Below are positions 54,286 to 64,000 of a DNA stretch of 64,000 bases, piece after piece. This DNA comes from Auricularia sp. M13 (lineage: Eukaryota > Basidiomycota > Agaricomycetes > Auriculariales > Auriculariaceae). Location of the stretch: NCBI GenBank assembly GCA_037042915.1, contig CM073194.1:3224001-3288000 (forward strand), in the 5' to 3' direction. The notes under the pieces are model-generated. The model was not told the DNA's origin and ran no database searches. It saw only the letters and a program-made list of their open reading frames with translations. Both the position numbers and the translations under genes were made by a program. Position 1 is the first letter of the stretch; every line of letters starts with the position of its first letter.

Positions 54286-56471
54286 ATGTTGCTGTCTATT
54301 GTCTCGGGCGTCGCTCTAGCTCTTGCGCACGGCGTACTTGCTGCGGCTACAAGGCACAATATGCGCGTGCATGAGCATCGCGCGCACGCGCCGCTTGGCT
54401 TTACCGCCGTTGGAAAGGCCGATGCGCACGCGCCGCTCACGCTTCGTCTCGCACTCAAGCAACGCGACACGCCAGGGCTCATCGATGCGCTGCATCGCGT
54501 CAGCGACCCGGCCAATGCGGATTACGGCAAGCATCTTTCGAAGGAACAGGTCAGTTCTGTCCCCCGGCGATTATTCTTTTTTGCGTATTGCAAAGGTAGC
54601 TAATTCAGCTTAAGGTCGAGGTGTACACGGCGCCGTCTTCAAGCACGCTGGCCGCAGTCAACGCATGGCTCTCCGATCACGGTGTCCAAGCCAAACCGGT
54701 CTCTCCTGCTGGCGACTGGATCGAGTTCACGGTCAACGTCTCGAAAGCCAACGACCTGTTCGACGCGAACTTCACCGTGTTCAAGCACGGGAAGAGCCAG
54801 TCCGAGGGCATCCGCACCCTGCAGTACTCGATTCCCGACAACCTCGGGTCGAAGATCAAGGCGCTCTCCCCTGGCGTCTCCTTCTGGGGTCCCGCCAGTG
54901 CTCCCAAATTCACTCGTCTCGACGCGCGTAGCAACACAGGGCTACTTGGCAAACGACAGCTCGACTGTGGCGTTGTGGTGACGCCGGCCTGTCTCCAACA
55001 TCCCGACCTATACAGCATTCCTGCTACTCCCGCCACCCAGTCCTCGAACCGCCTTGGCGTGACGGGTACGCGGACTGCAGGATCCTCGTATGACTATTGA
55101 TCTTCGCTTCGACAGGCTTCACTGAGCAATTCCCGAACCAAGCTGACTTGACTGTAAGTCAATCAAATTATGGTGATATTCTGTTCATGCGTTGACCACA
55201 TCCAGCAATTTCTCGAACACTATCGGCCAGATATTGGTAACGCGACTTTTACAGTGCAGTCTTTGGATGGAGGCAGTGACCCCCAAGATCCCAATCAGGC
55301 CGGCATCGAGGCAGTGAGTATGTATAGTTTCAGATATATTCTAGCTGACTCTTCGCGCAGGACCTCGACCTCGAGTACACGGTCGGTGTCGCGACCGACG
55401 TCCCCGTCACCTTCATATCCGTTGGACGAAACACCAATGATATTTTTGCTGGCTTTATGGACGTCATTATCAAAGACTGCCTCGGCGAGCAAAATCCACC
55501 GCAGGTACTCACGACGAGTTACGGCTTCAATGAGGACGAGTTCTCGAAGAATATGGCCGAGTGTGTAATGTTCAACATTCCAGTTCGGCAACAGCACTGA
55601 GTCGACTGGCAGCGTTCTGTGTAACGCTTACGCGGCGTGTGGGGCGCGCGGCACCTCCCTCATCTTTGCCTCAGGCGATGGGGGCGTTTCTGGAGTCCAG
55701 GCTGGAACCTGCACGGTGTTTAGGCCGACGTTTCCTGCGGGATGCCCATTGTGAGTGCAGACCGCGGAGTTGGATCCTTCTTTCGATTAAAACCATCCAG
55801 CATCACTTCTGTCGGTGCTACGACTGGTATTCCGGAGACTGCAGCACGTGAGTTTACAAGAGATTCCCGACAGCGAGGATATAGTCTGACGGCTGCGGTA
55901 CCTGCAGCGTTCTCCTCTGGAGGTTTCTCGAATTTTTGGCCTGCTCCCGCCTATCAGACGACCGCCGTGAGCAATTACCTCGCGCAGATCGGCGCGAACA
56001 ACACAGGTCTCTACAAACCGACAGGCCGCGGGTTCCCTGACGTGGCCGCTATGGGCGACAACATCCTAATTGCTTGGAGAACTCTCGAAGGAACGGTTTC
56101 CGGGACGTCGGCCAGCGCACCAATCTTTGCGAGCATTATAGCGCTCATCAACGACCGTCGTGAGGCAGCTGGGAAGTCGCCTCTTGGCTTCCTCAATCCA
56201 TTTCTCTACGCCAATCCCCATGTATTCCACGATATCATCACGGGGAATAATCCTGGCTGTGGTACGTGCCGGTTCTGCTGTCTTGAATACGATGTGGCTG
56301 ATCGACTTTAGGGACGAATGGGTTCTCTGCCTTGGGCGGATGGGATCCCGTAAGTTCCTTTTCGGGAACCTCTTGAATGCTGATTGATTGATTTCTCGTC
56401 AGGTCACCGGTCTGGGAACGCCGGACTTCAGCGCTCTGGCTGCCGCTGCAGGTGTTAAAGGGGCTGTTTAG
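54286..56471 (+). CDS. sedolisin / tripeptidyl peptidase (S53), copy 1
   Basis: Ten exons (54286-54549, 54609-55065, 55116-55153, 55206-55313, 55361-55560, 55613-55750, 55801-55847, 55908-56261, 56312-56349, 56403-56471) give 570 residues with all phases consistent. There is a signal peptide, then a pro-peptide of about 170 residues (RLALKQRDTPGLIDAL, VSDPANADYGKHLS). The S53 catalytic domain includes DLDLEYTVG (Glu and Asp of the triad region), VLTTSYGFNEDE, ARGTSLIFASGDGGV, GRGFPDVAAMG and the nucleophile loop SGTSASAP. The Ca-binding end is FSALGGWDPVTGLGTP. Predicted secreted acid protease removing tripeptides. It is paired with copy 2 at the right edge, which has the same central exon lengths. 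Confidence 0.9.
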
Positions 56472-56826
56472 GGGCACCACTCTGTCAGCAGCATTCTTCA
56501 TGTTGCCATTCAAGTATATTCGGTGCCCGGTAAATCCATAATCATAAGCTTTCCAAGGTTGAGCGGGGGTTTGATGAAACTTCTTCTCAGCGTGCTTCGC
56601 GGATGAAGCTTGTGTCGCCGCGGGCAGTCTTGCGTATCATATCTCAAGTGAGGTCCTCGCTATTCCCCCACTCCGTCATTGCAGCCAATCGGGCTCAGTG
56701 TGGCTCCTCGGCGGCCGTAACGGGGCATTTCCATCTTGAATTAGAGCAGCGAGGAGCACGCGCATGATTTACATTTCGATTGCCGCCGCATCAACAGCGT
56801 GGTGATTTTCCTCCCGCCGGTGGATC

Positions 56827-56832
56827 TATAAA
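56827..56832 (+). promoter_or_regulatory. candidate TATA box separated from P450 copy 2 by the insertion
   Basis: TATAAA. It is 773 bp from the ATG at 57600 now, but would be 93 bp away if the element and one target duplicate (680 bp) were absent, matching the 46-92 bp spacing of other TATA genes here. Inference only. Confidence 0.4.
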
Positions 56833-56872
56833 TGAAGAAGTCGTCGTGATGCGAGCGCAACGCAAACGCGCC

Positions 56873-57544
56873 CAAGGGGCATCCCGGATTGCGGATGGTG
56901 AAGACAGCGACTGGATCGGTAACGGGAGGCATTGCGAGTACGGGACGAGCAGAGTGAACTAGAAACTGAACGTCAGAAATCGAACGCGATTGGAAGGAGA
57001 GGAGCAGACAAGTTTCGATGTAGTTATAGTGGATTCTCGTCGCCCGTCTCGCCTTTTATTGCACGGTGCACAGAACACGCCTGTCAGGGCATGCATTATC
57101 AGCAGGACAAAGGGCACGGTAATCTGCACTGCCAACACACACTGGGCGTGCTTTAGAGTGCAAAAATGCTTCTAGAAGTGCTCAACGCCCTGCGCCAGCA
57201 GCGTGCATGGAGCAGTACACACCTAGTCGCACGAGATGCGCAGCAAATCGTGCACGGCAGGCTGCAGGACCTGCATAGCTTGACGACATACTTGCATGGC
57301 TCAGTCATGTAATTAATGGTGCAGGCAACGTTTGAATTTCATGTAGCAAAGTCGTGCAAGTCGTGCAGCAACGCGCAAGAGAGCAGTGGCCAAACTTGGC
57401 CTCACTATCCGGTCGAAATCCGGTGCACCGAGTCGGATGGGCGCCTCGATGTCCGCATTTAGAACCGATCAGCAAACACTTGATTTTCCCACGGGGCCAG
57501 GTTGGTGACATGGAATCACCATCCGCAATCCGGGATGCCCCTTG
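56873..57544. mobile_element. hAT-like miniature inverted-repeat transposable element (MITE), 672 bp
   Basis: The ends are perfect 29-bp terminal inverted repeats (56,873-56,901 and 57,516-57,544, starting CAAGGGGCATCCCGG). They are flanked by a perfect 8-bp direct repeat AACGCGCC (56,865-56,872 and 57,545-57,552), which is a target-site duplication. An 8-bp duplication and ends of the type CA(A/G)GG are hallmarks of the hAT superfamily. The inside has no ORF resembling a transposase, so it would depend on an enzyme encoded elsewhere. Perfect ends and duplication argue for recent insertion. It lies in the 5' region of P450 copy 2, ending 55 bp before the ATG. Confidence 0.88.
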
Positions 57545-57599
57545 AACGCGCCCTCCTGCTGACTTTGCCAGCGCTTTACGGGTCGAAAGACTACACGCA

Positions 57600-59704
57600 A
57601 TGGAGGTAGTCGCCGCGAGCGCTGGCTTGGGCATCGTGCGTAATGGGCTTAGGAGTGGCGCAGGCCGACACACTGACGGCCACCGCGTTGTTTAGGCGTT
57701 GCACCAAATATTCCGGCGCTATGAGCCTACGAGTCTGCGCGTCGTTCTGACAGTGGTCGGCGCGGATGCAGCTCTATACGCCGTCCTGCAACGGCTCGGC
57801 GCTCTTCCCATTAGTTACGCCAGATCCACTGTCCTTGCTCTCGTCGCCGGCACATCGCTCGCCTCGCTCCTGCTTTCTGTCGGCATCTATCGTTTATCTC
57901 CGTGGCATCCTCTTGCGCGATATCCCGGGCCCACCAGCTTCAAACTCACCAAGCTGAGCACGGTTTTTGCTTCATGGCGGGGCGACTACTTCAAGAAGGT
58001 CAAGCGGATGCACGACAAGTACGGCCCCGTCGTGCGCGTGGGTGCGTGTCGCTGTTCTGTGGCGCGTGCTCCATGCAGCATCCTGATCGTCGCCGCCTGT
58101 GCAGCGCCGAACGCTGTCTCGATCAACGACGTGTCTGCCGTGGCCTCCGTCCTCGGCGCCAACGGATTACCAAAGGACAGATGTACGTCCAATCCCATGC
58201 TGTCTCTCCGCTCTTTGCGGGTCACTGAGAAGATCACGATTAGATTACAGAGCGCGCGTCAACGCTCCCGGGACCGGTTCGCTGATTGTGCTCAAGGGAA
58301 ACGAGCACGCACACCGTCGCAAATTGTGGAATCGCGGGCTTGGAAAGGACGCCATTGCCACCCACTCACAGTCGGCAGCGGTTGGTGTCGACAAACTACG
58401 CCACCAACTGGACAAGGCCGCCAGGGTAGGCAGCGCCATCGACATGACCATGTGGCTACGCTTCTACGGATTCGATTTCATGGGAAAATTCGCGTCCGTC
58501 TCAATCTCCTGACGCTCAACAACAGCTGACACATTTCACGCCATGCAGGTTCGATAGAGACTTTGGTTTGATCGAATCGGGTAGTGATTCTCGCGGAGTA
58601 TGGGGCGCAGTCTCCAGGTTCATGCTGTGAGTATCGTTCGCTGATGGTGAAGGACTGCCGTTGAAACACCTTTTTTGAACCCGTAGTGCAGTGGATATCA
58701 TCGCGCACATGCACTGGCTGGGGAACCGCGCAATGTATCTCCCCGGACTCGTCAACGCTCTCGCAGGCATGAGAGGATTCGCCGTCAGAACCGTCCAAGA
58801 TCGGCTCCAGCGCCCGGCCACCAAGTTGGACCTGTGGTACTATTTGGTGTGACAATATGAGACCCAAATTGTACACTCTTTTGCTGATTCGCGTGATCAG
58901 GGCATGGAGGACGATGACTCGAACGATCGGCTTTCCGTCCAACAACTTTCCAGTGAGGGAATTCTCGCAATCATCGCGGGCGCAGACACCTCGGCGAGCG
59001 CGATGACCGTCATTATCTATTTCTTACTTCGCAATCCCGAGTGCTTTGCGAAGGCGCGCGAGGAGGTTGATAACCTCGTCGCGACTGGGTTCACCCCGTG
59101 GAGTAACGCGGATTGCCACGATGCCCTTCCCTACCTCACTGCGTGCATGTGAGCACCGCTGCACTACGTCGTTCCCCTGAATCTACCGAGGCTGATTTCG
59201 ATGTAGGAACGAAACTCTTCGCCTAATGCCTGTCGTCCCGACCAATGGATCTCGCGGCATCCCCGAGGGCAGCGGCGGGAAGATTATCTCGGGACAGTAA
59301 GCGCTAGCATCTCCGAGTCCCAGCTTCCAGCTCTAACGGCCTCCTGCAACGAGTACAGCTTCATCCCCGAGGGCACGGAAGTCTTCGTCTCGCCCTACAT
59401 GCTGCACCACGACCCGCGCTATTTTTCCCCGGAGACGGAGGAGTTCCGACCGCAACGGTGGATCGAACCGGGCTGGAACACAAACCACCTGGCGTTCATC
59501 CCGTTCTCCGCGGGGCCCGCGCAGTGCGTCGGGAAGAACCTCGCGCGCATCGAAATCGTCATGGTCCTCAGCGCGCTCATCCGCCACTATGATATCGCCT
59601 TTGCTCCCGGGAGTCAGCCAGAGAAGTGGTTGGATCATGTTGAGGAACATCTTGTCCTTGATTTGCCTCCTCTGCCACTTATTCTCAAGCTTAGAGACTT
59701 GTAG
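57600..59704 (+). CDS. cytochrome P450 monooxygenase, copy 2
   Basis: Nine exons (57600-57635, 57696-58041, 58105-58182, 58244-58493, 58549-58626, 58687-58846, 58901-59148, 59207-59296, 59359-59704) give 543 residues, in frame throughout. It is a close paralogue of copy 1: exons 2, 3 and 5-9 have identical lengths (346, 78, 78, 160, 248, 90, 346 nt), while exon 4 is 15 nt longer. Motifs are intact: YRLSPWHPLARYPGP, HDKYGPVVRVG, I-helix AGADTSAS, NETLR (ExxR), PQRW and heme loop FIPFSAGPAQCVGKNLA. The first 12-codon exon (MEVVAASAGLGI) mirrors copy 1. Coding capacity is undamaged; regulation may be altered by the transposon directly upstream. PP1 copy 2 follows downstream as in the first pair. 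Confidence 0.9.
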
Positions 59705-60668
59705 TGCTCGTTGGAAACTCACGCTCTTTCCCCCCTGTAATACATTGCTTGACTCTGTACTGTGGGCTGTGATGCATGTGATGGTTAGTAATGCCGCGCT
59801 GGCGTCGGCGAAATCAGTCCAAGACTTCAAGTGACCCAGGACCATTTGCGTACGAGGCTGATGACATTACAAAAGAATCCCTTGAATTATATTCGCGATC
59901 AGCATAGGCGTAGATGCCGTACAGCTAATCGACCAGGGACTCGCGTGGAAAGCCGAGCTCAGAGAACGCGATGCTCAACGGCTGATATTTGGCTCTACGA
60001 GGAGCAAGCTCTCACGTCCGCGCTTCGGCGTCGGGATTCCTTATACGTACGAAGCGTGCTAGATGCTGGTCTTCGCAGTGACGGCTTTCCTCAAAAGTCT
60101 CATGCTCCGAAAAGTCATGCAGCTACAAAGAGGCATGTGAGTGCCAGTGCATTCTGCCGATATCGAAAGAGCACATCAGAACTCACGCATGAGAGGCAGT
60201 TATGAACTTTCAGCGCTTTCTCGCTGTCTGGTGCCGACGCATCCATACAAACTTCGATATGGCACTAACAGAACCCGTCTGTATCGTGCTTCCTGGTCTG
60301 GAAGTTGGAGTCGAGATGGGAAATCGGTCGGCCAGAAGACTCACGTGGACATGAGTTTCTGACAAAGGGTCGTAGCGCTCGATCTACAGTCGTAAAATCG
60401 CAATATAAATCCTGAAAAATAATGCAAAGGGTCAATAGCCAGGCCGATTGGGATTTGAGGATGGTTGAAGCTTGGATGTGAGCTGTCAGTCGGATTCTAA
60501 TTGAACGCCGCCCGCAACCGCTCTTCCCCCGTACCATCGCGTGCAGCGACACCGACGACCGACGCCCGCAAACCCATAGCCGTGCTCAGAGGTACTGGGC
60601 TCCCTGCTTCTGCCGCCGCCGTTTAATCAACGGTTTCCCGTCAAAGGCAGTCCAAAAACCCAGGACCG
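59705..60668. other. spacer between P450 copy 2 and PP1 copy 2
   Basis: A 964-bp region with no gene and no clear TATA box. It is longer than the corresponding spacer of the first pair. Confidence 0.5.
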
Positions 60669-61960
<1,292 letters not shown>

Positions 61961-62597
61961 AGCCGCGCCTTGCCTTGCCTTGCCTGCCGTCCCCGCCGTC
62001 CCCTGGGCCACAGCGCAGCGCCGGTGCCCGCGCTCTCCGCCTCCGTCGGCGCGTGTTGTTGTTGTGTTTTTTATCTGCCACTACTGTCCCGCTTGGTCGT
62101 TCTCCCCTTGCTGCTCCGCAACGCTCTTTCCGTCTGGTTGACTTCTCTTTTTTTGATCTTTGTTCGTTTCTTTTCTTTTCTGCCCCAAACGCCGTACCTC
62201 GCAAGCTTGCTCGCTCACCTCCCCTCGCTGCTGCCCGTCCAAATCCTCTGGTAATTTGATGTGAAAATAGGTACGGTTAGTCCTGTATACAGACCCGACC
62301 GCTCTCTCGTCCTATCCTTCCGGTGGCCTGCTCGGCGTCAGCTGACAGGTGTGTTTTTGCATCCATAACGGCGATATCGGCAGCATATTCAATACTCGCC
62401 CGGTGATTGGAGTCCATCGCCGTGGCAGTCAGCTCACTCGCGTCGGCGGGGCACCTCCACCTCAGGCCTTACGGGCGGCTTCTTCATAAGGCACACTCGC
62501 AGGAGTGGATGTCTGTACGAATGATAGTAACTTTCCATGTATATTTTCAACAAGCTGTTGATCTTCATAACCAACGCCACACCGATCTCAAGAAACT
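61961..62597. other. intergenic between convergent PP1 copy 2 and sedolisin copy 2
   Basis: Two 3' flanks. A pyrimidine-rich T tract near 62,146-62,180 follows PP1 copy 2. No gene. Confidence 0.5.
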
Positions 62598-64000
62598 CTA
62601 CACTCCTGCTGCTGCCGCGAGTGCGTCGAAGATTGGGGTTCCAAGCCCAGTCACCTGGTAGAATTTCAGTTACAACTCGATACCGTGGCGGGAATCGGCA
62701 CTCACAGGATCCCAACCAGTGAGCGCAGGGAAGCCGTCCGTGTTGCTGCAAAAACGCGCAGTCAACTTCTGCTAGGCGCAAGATGGACTCGGAAACGAAT
62801 CACATACCAGCCGGGGTTGCTGCCCGTCGTGATGTCCGTGAAAGCCTGCGGGTTGGCGTACAGGAACGGGTTCAAGAAGCCCAATGAGTCCATGCCGGCG
62901 GCGATGCGGCGGTCGTTAATAAGGCCGATGATGCTCGCAAAGATGGGCGACGAGCAGGACGTGCCACCCACGAGGCCGGACAGCCCGGCGTTCACGATGA
63001 GCACGTTGTTGCCCATCGCCGCGATGTCCGGGATCCCGCGCCCGGTGCGGTTGAACAGCCCCGCGTTGAGGTCTCCGATCTTCGATTATATGATGGGCAT
63101 CAGCAGTGCACCTAAGTAGGAGACATTGAGACTGACTTGTGCGAGATATGCTGCGACGGCATCGGCCTGGTAGTCCGCCGTGGGGAAGACGTTGGAGAAA
63201 CCGCCCGAGGAAAAGTCGGCTGAGGTTTCTGGGATGTTCTCCGTCGCGCCTACAGTGGTGATGCTACCATTTAAATTAGCATCATCACAGCTCAATATCA
63301 TATGCAAGATACGAATACGCACAACGGGCAACCACTTGGGAAGGTGGGAACGAACGTCGTGCAGGCGTCGTTGCGCGAGCCAGCCACACCGCCGTCACCC
63401 GATGCGAAGAAGATCGATGTCCCCCGCGCTCCCAGAGCTGCATATGCAGTGCACAGCGTCCTTCGTCCAGATTAGCTTCCCAACACCACCAGATTCACAA
63501 TCGCATACTGAGAAAGAGCCGGAGAGATATCGCCCTCATTCGCGCCGAACGATGTCGTTAGTACTTGCGGAGGAGCATCCTCCGCAAGCAAAGCGTTGAT
63601 GATGTCAAGGAATCCGGAGAGGTCGCCGTCCTTGGTGTTTTCGCCGACAGAGATAAACGTCACAGGTACATTCGTCGCGACGCCGACAGTATATTGAGTG
63701 TCCAGGTCCTGCAAGATCATCAACGTTCGGAATCGCGACACGTGACTTGGGAGTCCTCACGGCCTCGATGCCAGCGAAGAGGAAGAACTGAGGGTTGACG
63801 CCACCATCGACGGATTGATCTGTGAATGTCCCATTCCTGATGTCTGGACGGTTGGCTCTGAGGAATGACTGAGAACCGTATGAGTGATCGACATGGCTGC
63901 AATTTGACGCGGGACTGTCTCACGCGTAGATCGTCCCTGTTGGCAAATTGCTCGATGAAGCCTTGCATAACTCCGTAAGTAGGGAGAACTCGAGGCAAAT
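62598..64000 (-). CDS. sedolisin / tripeptidyl peptidase (S53), copy 2, 5' end beyond window
   Basis: C-terminal two-thirds of an S53 protease, cut by the window edge. Exons on the minus strand: 63961-63924, 63868-63761, 63708-63509, 63460-63323, 63263-63137, 63079-62808, 62745-62706, 62654-62598. Motifs present are DLDTQYTVG, VLTTSFGANEGD, ARGTSIFFASGDGGV, GRGIPDIAAMG, the nucleophile loop GGTSCSSP (Ser retained, Gly replaces the usual first Ser) and VTGLGTPIFDAL. Four consecutive exons (38, 108, 200, 138 nt) equal those of copy 1. This copy lacks copy 1's intron after IPETSA and has an extra one in the middle of the domain, so the copies separated long ago. The signal and pro-peptide must lie past 64,000. 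Confidence 0.88.

Larger units (their letters stand above)
56472..57599. other. upstream region of P450 copy 2 with inserted miniature element
   Basis: Mostly occupied by the hAT-like element at 56,873-57,544. Left of it are 3' sequences of the sedolisin gene and a TATA box at 56,827-56,832. Right of it only 55 bp remain before the P450 ATG. Confidence 0.6.

Noticed and set aside
55561-55612. Frameshift or 19-nt intron in sedolisin copy 1
   Set aside because: A near acceptor suggested an impossibly short intron; the acceptor at 55,611-55,612 gives a regular 52-nt intron and restores the family sequence.

Overview
The window looks like a filamentous basidiomycete (Agaricomycete) chromosome. 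It is GC-rich, its genes carry many 46-95 nt GT-AG introns, and the content is typical of mushroom-forming fungi: sedolisin proteases, multi-exon P450s, a KRE6/SKN1 beta-glucan synthesis protein, F-box proteins, secreted chitin-binding proteins and a basidiomycete-type seven-TM protein. All gene models were spliced by hand from ORF continuity, splice sites and protein-family expectation. They keep frame across every junction unless stated otherwise. No database or RNA evidence was available.

Left part (1-26.7 kb): mostly housekeeping genes separated by long gene-free stretches. In order they are a two-finger C2H2 protein, an EFM7/NNT1-like lysine methyltransferase, 5-formyl-THF cyclo-ligase, a dual-specificity phosphatase divergent from a 102-residue unknown, mitoribosomal mL59, a 204-residue unknown, a GH16 KRE6/SKN1 protein and a single-pass membrane protein.

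Centre (27-43 kb): an F-box gene, then two secreted CBM5/12-like proteins (29.8-30.9 and 39.4-40.6 kb) that bracket a PP1 phosphatase, a P450, a glutathione transferase and an O-methyltransferase. P450, GST and OMT together resemble a small biosynthetic or detoxification group. A second F-box-like gene follows.

Right part (43-64 kb): a seven-TM gene or relic, a PH-domain protein, a decayed F-box fragment, a histidine acid phosphatase, a secreted lectin-like gene with an in-frame stop, and a sedolisin. Next comes a 672-bp hAT-like miniature transposon, then a second P450 and second PP1, and a second sedolisin cut by the window edge.

Two structural results stand out. First, the P450-PP1 pair occurs twice, in opposite orientation: 35.7 to 31.8 kb on the minus strand and 57.6 to 62.0 kb on the plus strand. 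The two P450s share all eight intron positions. Second, a miniature element at 56,873-57,544 has perfect 29-bp terminal inverted repeats and a perfect 8-bp target-site duplication (hAT-type hallmarks). It sits 55 bp upstream of the second P450 start, between a TATA box and the ORF. Dispersed duplicated fragments (43.0/49.6 kb and 28.2/49.2 kb) show that the 43-50 kb interval is a patchwork of copied pieces.
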